Positions 1-11,570 of a stretch of DNA of 64,000 bases are shown piece after piece (the stretch's first letter is position 1; every line of letters begins with the position of its first letter). Source of the DNA: Eucommia ulmoides (taxonomy: Eukaryota > Streptophyta > Magnoliopsida > Garryales > Eucommiaceae); the NCBI GenBank assembly GCA_016647705.1, contig CM028336.1, positions 1,364,001 through 1,428,000 on the forward strand, given 5' to 3'. The position numbers and the translations under genes are program-made. The notes beneath the pieces are model-generated. The model saw only the letters and a program-made list of their open reading frames with translations. It was not told the origin of the DNA and ran no database searches.

Positions 1-960
1 TTACTCATGACGCTGAGAGTCAGGATGTTGATTTGGAGAATTATCCGCGACTCAGGAGGTCGGAGTACCACTGAGGAGAATCATTTGCGACGCCGAGAGC
101 CGAGATAACACTCAAGGGGTCAGAATGTAACCGTGGAGAATCACTCACGACGCCGAGAACCAGGATACGGATTTGGAGAATCATCCACAACTCAGGAGGT
201 CGGAGCGTCGTTGCTGGAGACAGGCTGGAAGGCGCTCATCTCTATCTTTAGTAGGATGGAGGGCTACTCGTATTCGCCTTTGAGTTTCATGCTCACAGTT
301 GGCCACTGCTCGAACGCCGTGGTGGTGAGAGGGTGGGAGGTAGGCGTTTGGCTCTGCCCACGATGGGCCCTCAAGTCGGATCTTACTGCGTGGCTGGGAA
401 GCTGAGCCTAAGGGTAGCCCTGGTCAGTCCCTGGCACCATGTTTTCGTGGAGAACGGGGTCTTGACGTGGTTGGGGGGGCTCTCCAGTCCGGTAGCCCCA
501 GTATGGCAAGGTGGAGGGCGGCCCTCGGGTACAAGCCCATTTGAAGATTCCATACAAGCATCGTGATCTTGGGGTCACTCCTCGGGTCCTGCAGTCTAGA
601 GAGACGGTTCCCCCTGGACGGGGGGTTAGCAGTAGACACGCGAGAAGGAGTTGTACATTGGACTTGAACTCTTGCATTTGGCGTTCAAGGAGATCAACCC
701 GAGATGCCTCTATAGCTCTTGAGGTCTGTCCCGCAGCCCCAGGTGGCAGAGTTGACGGTCTTGCCTGACCATGGAGGGGCAGTTATCCTCGTTGGTGGGA
801 GCTGGGAGGTATGCGCTTGGATTGTTCGACATGTCTTCTCGTTCTTCTGTTTTGTGTCTATCTAACTCGACCTTGTGATCACTCAAGCTTAGCTGAGCAG
901 AGAGTAGTGATCAGGGGAAGGCTTTTTGCTCGGTTCCCACAGACGGCGCCAAACTATTGG
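1..960 (-). mobile_element. Internal part of a Ty3/Gypsy-type LTR retrotransposon (fossil, runs off the left edge)
   Basis: This GC-rich block lies directly inside the LTR at 961-1752. On the minus strand a primer-binding-like sequence, TTTGGCGCCGTCTGTGGGAA, sits at 934-953. It starts with TGGCGCC, the complement of a tRNA 3' end, and is a form common after the 5' LTR of plant Gypsy elements. The minus strand then enters a leader and a degraded possible gag start. Positions 1-220 hold imperfect direct repeats built on GGAGAATCA and ACTCAGGAGGTCGG. No protease, RT or integrase lies in the window, so the lineage is not fixed. The element looks broken. Confidence 0.6.
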
Positions 961-1752
961 TGCATAAAACTGGTACACACCTCGAGTATGGTCCAGTCGG
1001 ATGACAGGTGAGTCCTCTTGCCGAGGTGGAGTCGTCGATTGAAAAGTCCTCGAGCGAGTTGTGTTGGGTCCTGGGAGGACTGACCTGCTGTGTCCAGAGT
1101 CCTGCTCCTCAGGGAGTGTACCTGTAGAAGGCTCAGACCGGGGTTTATCCTGGTGAAGCCCCTCCGGCGTGGTAATCAGTGCTCAGAGAGAAAAGGTGCA
1201 GAATATAGTAAGGAAACAAATGAACTCGCACGTAATGTAAGTCATTAAAGCGTACCTCGAGCTTACATAGCCCCCGATATATATAGGCGTTGGAGATGAT
1301 TAGTCAAGTCTAAACACGGTTAAGTAGTTGAAACCCTGTGTTTAGCCGATAATCCGAGGCGTTTAGGAGATAATCATTGGGCTTGGGCTTTTGGGCCCAT
1401 TTGGCAAAGCCCGCGGGCCTTTGTCAGACCTGCGACGGTAAGATGGTGGAGGAGAGCAGAGATCCGTAGAGTCCTGAAGAAGAAACAAGGTGAAAAGGAG
1501 AGCCGGTCGAGGTGAACGGCTGAGTCCCTAAAACTGATTACCCAGGGAACGGCGCAGAGCTTAGAGCGACACGTCCCAGCAAGGCTCCTCGTTCCTCCTC
1601 GGATGCAAATGAGGTTCCAGGGAGGAGCCGTGGTTGGCGTATGCTCCAGTGTGGCGTTTGTGAATTTCGGAATGCGTCCTTGTCATTACAACGACGGATA
1701 CGTGGCTGGGTCCCAAGTGCTGACTCGGAGAAGCCCAAAAATACCCTCATCA
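961..1752 (-). mobile_element. 5' LTR of the left-edge Gypsy-type element
   Basis: On the plus strand the segment runs from TGCATAAAAC to CCCTCATCA, giving TG...CA ends on either strand. It borders the primer-binding-like site on the left and AATAT on the right. Unit 3 carries the same flanking sequence without this element, with AATAT at 62257-62261, which fixes the right boundary. Length is 792 bp. The partner LTR lies outside the window, so age cannot be estimated. Confidence 0.65.
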
Positions 1753-2309
1753 AATATAATTATTGTCATCATATTGTAAAATTTAAATCGATAATTATAA
1801 TTGTAGCCGTAATTGTATATTAAATTATAAATTTAAAAAGTTAGTATTAAATTGACCGGCGCTAGAAATTTATTTGGGTATTTAAAAATAATACGTTGAC
1901 AAGAATTTCAACAGAATTTCTAATTAAACTGTAATAGTTGAATTTATTATTTACCGGTGTAAAAATTGAATCAGTCAATTCTATATTTGTGATTATCGCC
2001 ATTGTTTGTAAAATTTCTCAGATTAATTCGGAATAAATTAGTTGTTATTCGGTTTAGTATATTTGAATTCGTATTTGTAAAAAATGGTATTTATTATTTA
2101 TTGTTATAATCGGTGAATTCAATAATTACAATTTTTGTCGTCGCTTGGTAAATTAAAATATTTTCATAAGGCGAATTATTAATTACTGGATGTCGTCGCG
2201 TTATAAATTTACCAGATTTTATAATGTAAAAATTTGATCAGTCGGATTTTGGTATAAATTCTCCAATGGGAGAAATCGAGTGGCGGCCCTGGAAAACCGA
2301 GCCGTTATA
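1753..2309. mobile_element. Right part of a Gypsy-type solo LTR, interrupted by the element at 1-1752
   Basis: The sequence aligns with 62257-62813 of the intact solo LTR in unit 3. It ends in GTTATA followed by GTTAT, which is the 5-bp target duplication seen on both sides of the unit 3 copy. The left part of this LTR must lie beyond the left edge of the window, on the far side of the inserted Gypsy element. Confidence 0.7.
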
Positions 2310-2800
2310 GTTATGCCTTATTTCACACTTGATGCCACACCTCTTGGAGATGCTCTGGCATTATAAAATTTCTAAATCATCCCGACATAGTCCTGATTAT
2401 TATATAACCGTTGATGTTTTTTTAGCAAACAATTACTCGTCGCACGTGTGACAAATTTTTAAGTTTTTTTATCAACATTTTCAACATTCTCTTCCCCTCC
2501 AAATACTCAGTAATATGTATAAAACATAAAGAGAGACTAGAAATGGATAGTCCCCTTCAAAATAGTAGGATGCATGATATGTAAAGTTAGTGATTTGAAC
2601 TGAAGTAGATTGATTAAGAAATTTCAGGATATCTACGAGGACCAAAGTGAGATAATAGTCAAAGTTTAAGGTATAAAGTGTCAAAAATCCTTGTAATGTG
2701 AAAACCCTCTCTAGGGCATCTCTATTTCACTCATTCCTCAAATATACTTTTAAGTTTTTTAGGGTGATTTTGGATTTCTCTCGACTTCCAAAAGTTAACT
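2310..2800. other. Non-coding stretch shared with unit 3, with half of a MITE
   Basis: No gene is visible. The stretch is nearly identical to 62814-63290. Positions about 2560-2700 match, in reverse, one end of the MITE family found in intron 9 (GTGTCAAAA end with the 'accaaagtgagataatag' type motif), so this is probably a partial MITE. Short open frames here have no supporting features. Confidence 0.5.
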
Positions 2801-4043
2801 TATGAGATGAAATTTTTTTAAGTTAATTCATGAGATGAGATTTTTTTTTTTTTCAAATAGTTAGAATTAATTGATAATTTTATATTTAAATTAGATCAGT
2901 AAAATTTATAATTTTATTATTTTTAAAATTTAAAAAATAAAGAATGATTCTGTTACCACCATCGTCCCACTAATATTCAAATTCATGATTATGATTGAAT
3001 GATGATAAGTTTATTACTTTACAGTACGTCTCTTTATACCCCGTCTGGTAATGGTGGAAAAAATAGTGAATGTAATATGAATGTACAAATCTGAAAATAA
3101 TGAGAAAAAAAAAATAGTGATTGTGATATCATTTTGAAGATCTTATTCAAACGAATATGAATATATAATTAGATCGTGAAAAAAATATTTACAATAATAG
3201 TTATTTTGATTTTAATAAAATAATTTCATTGTGAAATTGTTAAATATGAAAAATCCCAATTATGAAGATCTTGCAAGGGTAAATTTGTCATGTAAAATTT
3301 GCATTTTTGAAATTCGGGACTAGATGGTTCAAAAAATTTATACACTAGGATTGTTTGATTTATTTTTCAACCAGTTGTAATCAATTGGTAATTTGATATT
3401 TAAATTAGATTAATGAAATTTAAGCGCCGATAATTTTATTATTTTTAAAATTGAAAAAATAAAAAATGATGACATATATTCTCTCACCACCACCATCCCA
3501 CTAATATTCAAATTCATGATTATGATTGAACGATGATACGTTTGTTACTTTATAATATGTCTCTTTATACCAGTCTGGTAATAGTGGAAAAATAGTGAAT
3601 GTAACATGAATAAACAAATCTAAAAGTAATAATAATAAAAAAAAGTGATTGTGATATTATTTTAAAGATTTTATTTAGACGAATCTGAATATATAATTAG
3701 ATCGTAAAAAAAATGTATACAACAATAATTATTTTGATTTTAATAAAATAATTTTATTGTGAAACCGTTAAATATGAAAAATCTTAATTCTGAAGATTTC
3801 GTAAGGACAAATTTATCATGTAATTTTTGTGTTTTTGAAATTTTGGATTGGACGGTTGAAAAATATGTATACTAAAATTGTTTGATTTTTTTTTTTTTCA
3901 AACAATTAAAATCAATTGGTAATTTTATATTTAAATTGCATCAGTAAAATTTAAATGTCATAATTTTTATTGTTTTTAGAATTTTAAAAATAAAGAATGA
4001 TGATAAGTATTCTCTCAACACCACCATCCCACTCATATTTAAA
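2800..4043. repeat. Satellite-like tandem repeat, ~530-bp monomer, block 1
   Basis: The marker CCACTAATATTCAAATTCAT recurs near 2969 and 3499, and in slightly changed form near 4029, giving a period of about 530 bp. Each monomer also carries the motifs GTACGTCTCTTTATACC (or a close variant), GTCTGGTAAT and ATAATTTCATTGTGAAA. The array is AT-rich and has no coding potential. It is broken at 4040, where the SNAP43-like fragment and Copia fossil begin, and resumes at 9907. Confidence 0.8.
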
Positions 4044-5710
4044 GGGCAAAATAACCGTTTACTCCAAAAAAAAATAAATTATTTACCGCCTACTCTCATC
4101 TGTTTTTTCTTGCACCGCCTACTCCTATCGACGACCTTCTTTTGCACTGAAAACTCCTACCGCCAGACTTTCTTGCACCGATTAGTCACATTTTCAAAAA
4201 TGGCCGACGATGAGATTACCGAAATGCCCTCCCGCGAGCTTCTTCCATGAGAACAGCAATGGACTCGTGCTGTACTTCTTCTTCCTCCTTCCGAAGCACC
4301 GATCGATTTGCAAACTGGTTGTGATTTTCTTCTTCGTTTTTGTGCAGATCTGTATCTACTTGGGGATTTTGCCCTCTTCTTCTTCGATCAACGATCTTCG
4401 TCGTGTCACCGCCAATTCTCGTAGAAGGTAATTCACTTTTTCTCCCGAAATTTGCATTTGGATCATCTTGGTCTGAAACTAGCCATAGGTATTGAAAGGA
4501 GTTGCTAGTTTCATTCTCGTAGAAGGAACGATTAGTGACACTTGTGATAAAGCATAACTATAAGGAGCTAATTTCTTATTTACGATTAAACTTTTAAAAT
4601 TAACTATTCAAGTTATAAATTTCTGATCGCCAAATTCAGGTTTCAGATAGGTAGTTACGAATTCGCCGATCGCTAGTGTTTTAGTGAATTGTGCTAACTT
4701 CAGTTTTAACCTGCCTGATTCGTGAATCAATTAACTCTCATGTTCATTGTACTTTTTTTGAAATTGCCGTTATTTTTTTGGCCAGTTCTTTGTATCAAAA
4801 GTTAACAAATCTGAGGGTCCGTGTCCAAGCTTGACCAAATTTGTCTTCCCCATAATTTTTTTTACTGAAGGATAAATTTATCATTATATCAAATAGTTCA
4901 TAACGAGGAATGATCTTTAATATAAAAAAGTAATGGTGATTATCAAGATCTCTACTGCAGATATCTATGGAGTTTGTTTTTTTTGGAGCACATGAAATAT
5001 TGGATTTTCCTTTGTGAAAAATAATAATAATTGAATTATAGTTTTTCTTTTGATGAGGTAAGTTCTACTAAATCAAAATGTACAATTAAATTTTAGAAAG
5101 TTCAAGCGAACATGGCATCTTAAATCTTGACTATCGGACTCTCTCTTAGTTTACTTGCACTTCTGATGCATCAAGCTCGTTTACTTCCCTTCTTTATCCT
5201 TTTTTTTTTTAATTCCCCTTCTATTCTCCTAATTTTCCGCGCCAATACGATGGATGTAAGCTAAAGTTTTAATTTTATTGTTTCCATTTTCTACTTCTGT
5301 TTGGTAGTTTGAAAAGTGGGAAACTTTTACAGTGGATCTATGTAGGTAATTGGCATTCGTGAAGAAAATCAACCTTGAATGCAATGGATCTCAAACCGTT
5401 CAAGCTGGACATTGACGAGCTTATAAATAAATTTGTTGAGGTACCTTATGTTGCAATGTTATCTTCTGCTACAATTATTTAGTGAATTTTCTCTTTATTT
5501 CTTCATTTATATATATATATATATATATATATGTATAGATTGTGATGGTCTTTTGGGGGGCAATTTGAATTGTGTTTAACACGGAGGATCAACTTACGTT
5601 GGTTGATATGAAGAGAGTATGGCTATCAAGAAAATTCTCCTTTATTTTTGAAGCCAGTCCTTCGACAAACTTGGCGTGCTTTATGCAATCATTATATTCC
5701 CAAACAATTG
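4044..5710 (+). pseudogene. 5' fragment of a SNAP43/SNAPC1-like (snRNA-activating complex subunit) gene, copy 1
   Basis: A leader exon ends at donor 4427/4428. After an intron, an exon starts at 5346 with ATG at 5384, and coding exon 1 (5384-5440) reads MDLKPFKLDIDELINKFVE before a GT donor. A second exon ending at 5710 contains the stretch VWLSRKFSFIFEASPSTNL, which I recognise from the N-terminus of plant SNAP43-like proteins of the snRNA promoter-binding complex. Here the exon 2 acceptor region is damaged and a frame shift is present compared with the unit 2 copy. The rest of the gene is absent, because Copia gag sequence follows directly. The first ~200 bp resemble the ends of the Mutator-like element at 11571-12677, so this may be a gene piece captured by such an element. 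Family identity is from memory. Confidence 0.65.
5511..5532. repeat. (TA)n microsatellite
   Basis: A run of TA dinucleotides lies in the intron between the two SNAP43-like coding exons. It is shorter in unit 2, at about 29188-29200. Confidence 0.8.
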
Positions 5711-8700
5711 GTATGCTTTCACATGCTTAGCATGGCTATGCTTTCACATGCTTAGCGTGGTTCCTCACTAAATTCTCACATGGTTTCGTGCTACTATCAT
5801 TCTAGAGATCAAATTTTAATTTGATACAATCCAGACAGCTAAAGAAGCTTGGGATCTTCTCCATGACCGCTATACCAAAGCAGACATCTCGAATCGGTAT
5901 CACATTCTCTCCACCCTCCATAGCATGCGCCAGGAACCTAGGCAAACTATCAATAGTTTCCTACGCCAGATGACTGCTGTGTGGGATCAACTGGCTATCA
6001 CTGAGCCCAGCTGGGAATGCATAAAAGACGCCACCATTCATGCCAAATACTGAACAGAGACACGCATTGTGTAATTCCTAATGGGCTTAAGGAAAGAATT
6101 TGAGCTTGTACGAGTTTCAATTCTCCACTGGGGCATGCTAGCCTCTCCAAATAATGTCCTTTCTGATCTACTCAGTGAGAAAACACGTCTTGCGACACTA
6201 CAAAGTTCACATACAGATGTTGCCCTAACAATGCCAATTGTTCCTACAACAATGGGAGGGAAACCGAACCCATCCCAAAAGCCATTATACTGTAGGTATT
6301 CTTATTCACAAGGGCATGAATTGCTCAAATGTCCTTCTCGCTTGTGTAAAGTCTGCAGAGAATCGGGTGACTATCTTTCAGACTGCCCAAAACTTTCTGG
6401 AAATCAGTCAAATGGGAACCAATACCGATCTTGAGGCTCTCGCAATCGATTCTATTTCAAGCCAAAAAATGTTGTTACTATAGCCACTGATGTTACACCA
6501 ACTTTATCCAACACTCCACCTAATTGGAGTAGTTTCTGCACCGCGCTTACCGAGGCTCTAAATAACACTGGTAAAAATGTAGTCATGTCAGCTACACCAG
6601 GTACATCTCGATGATATTTTGATTTTGCCTGTTGCAACCACATGACATCTGATTCCTCTATCTTCTCTTCTAAAACCCGTGATGAGTATGCACCTACTAT
6701 TCACAATGCTAATGGATCAAATATGTTGGTCAGACATACTGGACATGTTGATAGTTCTCATTTATCTCTTCCTGATACATATTTGGTCCCTAAACTTACG
6801 CTCAACCTTATATCTGTTGGACAATTATGTGATCTTGGACTTGATTTGCATTTTTCTTCTACTGGTTGTCATGTGCAGGACCCTCAGATAGGAAAACTTT
6901 TTGGGACCGGCTGTAAAGTTGGACGACTCTTTGAGCTCACTCACCTCCAAGTCCCATCCTCATCATCACCAAACCAATTAGCCGCATCCATCCCAAGACT
7001 CTTACCCATGGAATTATGGCACTCTCGGTTAGGTCATACTTCATCTAGTCGCCTTCGTTCTCTTATTTCTAGTGGTCAGTTAGGTTCTTTTCAGCATGAG
7101 TCTTTCCATTGTATTCATTGTCAACTTGCAAAACAATCAGCTTTACCTTTTAATGAGAGTTAGTCAGTTTCCTTTGCACTTTTTGATTTAGTACATTCTG
7201 ATGTTTGGGGGCCTTTTCCTCATACAACAATAGGTGGTGCTTGCTACTTTGTTATATTTGTGGATGACTATTCTCGATATACATGGTTGTTTCTTATGAA
7301 AAACATATCTGAATTATTTCAAATATATTCTGATTTTTCTTTTATGGTTCAAATTTAATTTTCTCAGAATATTAAAGTTTTTCTCTCAGATAATATAATG
7401 GAATACAAAGACCGTGCTTTTCTCAACCTACTTCACAAAAATGACACTTTTCCCCACCGCTAGTGTCCTGGAACCTCCCAACAAAATGAACGAGCCGAAC
7501 GCAAACATAGACATATTCTTGACACTGTTCGTGCTCTACTAATTTATTCTTCATGTCCTGAGCGCTTCTAGGGCAAGACAGCCTTAACCGCAGTGTACAT
7601 AATCAACCGTGTTCCTTCTGCCACAATCTAAAATCAGTCTCCATTTGAGTGTCTTTTTAGTAAGCCTCCTGATTACTCTGAACTCAAAGTCTTTGGTTGC
7701 GTTTGTCTTGTTCTTCTTAAACCACATGAACATAACAAATTAGAATCAAGGGCTCACCTATGTTGTTTCATTGGATATGGTATTGAATATAAAGGGTATC
7801 GGTGTTGGGATCCTATTTCTAAAACTTTTCGTATCTCTCGTCATGTCATTTTTTGGGAACATCAGATGTTTGTTTCCTTACGGTCATTTGACATGTCTAC
7901 CATCTCTAACTCCAGATTCTTTACTAATCTATCTATTGAGTTATTTCTTGAGGACTCAATTTCAGGTACTATCGAGTCCACCTTTGACCCACCGGCTGGT
8001 TTCACTCTTCCAAATCCAACTCCAGCTCCAGAGTCGCCAGTTGACCTCACTTCTCTGATTCAATCGATCGTCCCTGAGGATATTCCTATGTCTGATAAGT
8101 CTGCACCGACTTCCTCTGAGGGCCATCCTCCAGATCACCCCCCACAGGTCTACCAAGGCCCTCTCATCTCCATGATTTTCATTGTTTTTCTATCATACTT
8201 CATCTGCATGAGCCTCAATCCTATAAGAAGGCTAGTACTAATCCTCTTTGGCAGAAAACAATGGACGAAGAACTTCAGGCCCTAACCAAAACTCATACTT
8301 GGGATATCGTGGATCTGCCTCCTGGAAAAATTCCTATTAGATGCAAATGGGTGTTTAAGATCAAGAAACTTTCTGATGGCTCGGTTGACTAATATAAAGC
8401 TCGACTTGTTGCCAAGGGTTTTGCTCAGGAATATGGCATTGACTATGAAGAAACCTTTGCTCCAGTGGCTAAACTTACATCTGTTCATACACTTCTTGCT
8501 GTTGCCGCCATTCGGAAGTGGACTCTTTTTCAAATGGATGTCAAAAATGCATTTCTCAATGGGAACCTATTTGAAGAAGTCTATATGCATCCACCTCCTG
8601 GCCTTGCTACCCTTCGGAATAAAGTTTGTCGTCTTCGTCATGTTCTATATGGATTGAAACAAGTTCCACGTGCCTGGTTCGCCAAATTTAGTACTACTAT

Positions 8701-9906
8701 TCATCAATTTGGGTTCACATCTAGTGATTATGATTCGGCTCTGTTTATTCTCCACACTATCAACGGTATTATCCTTCTTTTACTGTATGTGGATGATATG
8801 ATTATTACTGGAGATGATTTACGTGGTATTTCTAAACTCAAACAGTTTCTCAGTGGCCAATTCGAGATGAAAGATCTTGGCGTACTCACCTATTTTCTTG
8901 GCCTTGAAGTCTCATCTGGTTCAGATGAATATTTTCTCTCTCAGGCCAAATATGTCTCGGATCTTCTTTCCAAGACGGGGATCACTAACTCGACCACTGC
9001 TACTACTCATCTCGAGTCGAATGTCAGACTTACCCCACTCGATGGTTCACCTCTTCAGGATGCCACTCTATACCGCCAACTGGTTGGAAGTTTTGTATAT
9101 CTTACTGTCACTCGTCCTGATATTGCCTATGCCGTTCATCAGGTCAGTCAGTTCTTGTCCGCTCCTCAAACCACTCATTACTTGGTTGTTCTTCGTATTC
9201 TTCGGTATGTCAAGGGTACTTTATTTCATGGGCTTCATTTCTTAGCTCAGTCTGCTCCCGTTTTACAAGCTTATTCTGATGCCGATTGGGCCGGTGACCC
9301 CACCGACAGACGTTTCATTACTGGTTACTGTTTCTTTTTGGGTAATTCTATCATTTTCTGGCGTAGTAAGAAACAAACTGTGATTGCTCGCTCCAGTACT
9401 GAATCCGAATATCGTGCTATGACTGATGCAACTCAAGAACTTCTCTGGTTTCGATGGCTCCTCGCTGATATGGGCATTTCTTCTCCTACTGCCACTACCC
9501 TACACTGTGATAACATGAGTGCTATCCAGATCGCTCACAATGATGTATTCCACGAGCGTACAAAACACATCAAGACTGATTGTCACTTCATCCGTCATTA
9601 CATTCTCAAGAATACAGTTTGTCTACAATCCGTTAGTTCAGCCGATCAAACTGCAGACATTTTTACTAAGGTTCATCCACCTGGACACTTTCACTATTTG
9701 GTTTCCAAACTCAAGTTCACCTCCCACTTATCACCTTGAGTATAAGGGGGGATGCTAATGTAATAATGGGCTTGGCCCACGTGACCCATTAGGGCAAACC
9801 CTAACCCCTATTTTCCCCTATAAATACATATGTATAGCTTGTAATCTTCGTATCATTCTCATATATTCTCAATACAAGATTCATTCCCTACTTCTCAATT
9901 ATTTCA
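5711..9906 (+). mobile_element. Ty1/Copia retrotransposon fossil, 5'-truncated, copy 1
   Basis: The block holds a gag remnant with a CCHC-like knuckle (about 6290-6400), a pre-integrase region (6640-7160), integrase (about 7170-7700), reverse transcriptase with YVDD at about 8790, and RNase H to 9739. Domain order integrase-before-RT marks it as Copia. A purine tract precedes a short 3' LTR at 9753-9906 that contains CTATAAATA. No 5' LTR or gag start is visible; the element begins abruptly after the SNAP43-like exon donor. It is broken, with several breaks. The same truncation exists in unit 2, so it predates the segmental duplication. Confidence 0.9.
9753..9906 (+). mobile_element. 3' LTR of the Copia fossil, copy 1
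   Basis: The LTR starts at TGCTAATGTAATAATGG right after a G-rich purine tract and ends in ATTTCA before the satellite-like repeat resumes. It is 154 bp long, with a TATA-type CTATAAATA in the middle. The equivalent in unit 2 is 36272-36425. Confidence 0.7.
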
Positions 9907-11570
9907 ATATTAAAAAAATAATTTCGTTGTGAAACTGTTAAATATGAAAAATTCCAATTCTGAAGATCTCACAAGGGCAAATTTGTTATGTAATTTTTGC
10001 GTTTTTGAAATTTGGGATTGGACGGTTCGAAAAATCTATATGCTTGGATTATTTGGTTTTTTTCAAACAGTTGGAATTAATTAGTAATTTCATATTTAAA
10101 TTGGATCACTAAAATTTAAAAATCGATAATTTTATTATTTTTAAACTTTGAAAAATAAAGAATGATGACATATATTCTCTCACTACCACCATCCCAATAA
10201 TATTCAAATTCATGATTATTATTGAATGATGAATCGTTTGCTTCTTTATAGTACGTCTCTTTATACACCGTCTGGTAATAGTGGAAAAAATAATGAATGT
10301 AACATGAACGTACAGATCTAAAAATAAATAGTAATTGTGATATCATTTTTAAGATTTTATTCAGATGAATCTGAATATATAATTATATCGTGAAAAAAAA
10401 TATGTACAATAATAGTTATTTTGATTTTAATTAAATAATTTCATTGTAAAACCGTTAAATATGAAAAAAATTTAATTCTGAAGATCTCACACGGACAAAT
10501 TTATCATATAATTTTTGTGTTTTTGTAATTTGGGATTGGACAGTTCAAAAAATTTGTACGCTGGGATTATTATTTTTTTTTTTCAGTTAGTTGGAATCAA
10601 TTGGTAATTCCATATTTAAATTGGATCAGTAAAATTTAAAGAAAAATTATGCCAAAAGTTTCATCCCGTAAAACACTACTTTATGGAGTCTTGTAAAAGT
10701 GATTTTTTTACACATGAAATGATCCTTAGAAAGTTATTTTTGGAATCTTGGGACCTCTAAAAAAGTTTTCAAAATTCAAACGTCCATAATTTATTGTTTT
10801 TGAAATTTTAAAAATAAAATGGTGACAAATATTCTCTTACCACCACCATCCTACTAATTTTCAAATTCATGATTATGATTGAATGATTTTATACCCCGTT
10901 CGTTAATGATGGAAAAAATAGTGAATGTAACATGAATGTACAAATCTGAAAATAATGAAAAAATAGTGATTATGATATAATTTTGAATATCTTATTCAGG
11001 TGAATCTGAATATATAATTAGATTGTGAAAAAAAAAAATGTGTATAACAATAGTTATTTTAATTTTAATAAATAATTTTATTGTAAAATTGTTAAATATA
11101 AAAAATCACAATTTTGAAGATCTCGCAAGGCCAAATTTGTCATGTAATTTTTTGCGCTTTTGAAATTTGGGATTGGACAGTTCAAAAAATCTGTACGCTG
11201 GAATTATTTGATTTTTTTCAAACAGTTATAATCAATTGGTAATTTCATACTTAAATTGAGATCAACGTTAATTTTTCTTTAATTTTATTAGATTACTTTT
11301 TAAAATTCAAAAACTAAAGAATAATGACATATATTCTTTCTTTTTTTGATTTCTCAAGGTATCTCCGCACCACAGTCGGCGGAGACTAATCCTTCGAGGT
11401 ATTCTCAAGTGCCAAAAACGGGATACCTCTCCCAACAAAGTACTTTCTATGCACAACCCTCAAGATTCGATCTCTGGAAGTTTTGCTTAAGGAGCCCAAG
11501 ACCCTTCTGCTTGGACCAATTGTTGGTGACATATATTCTTTGACCCCCACTGTCCCACTAATATTTATTA
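9907..11570. repeat. Satellite-like ~530-bp tandem repeat, block 2
   Basis: The array resumes with ATAATTTCGTTGTGAAAC and carries marker copies near 10195, 10850 and 11556. Spacing here is longer (about 650-700 bp), because monomers hold extra inserts: about 130 bp near 10640-10770 and the SINE at 11340-11526. No genes are present. Confidence 0.8.
11340..11526 (-). mobile_element. tRNA-derived SINE, copy 1
   Basis: The insert is flanked by a 15-bp direct repeat TGACATATATTCTTT at 11325-11339 and 11527-11541. On the minus strand it starts near CCAACAATTGGTCC, has a box-B-like GATCGAATC about 55 nt in, and ends in an A tract (poly-T on the plus strand at 11341-11347). Length 187 bp, long target duplication and the A tail fit a plant SINE. 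It lies within a ~530-bp monomer. The unit 2 copy is at 37869-38055. Confidence 0.75.

Noticed and set aside
2800-4043. Spaced repeats considered as a CRISPR-like array
   Set aside because: The period is about 530 bp with whole-monomer similarity and no short repeat/unique spacer pattern; the DNA is plant nuclear.
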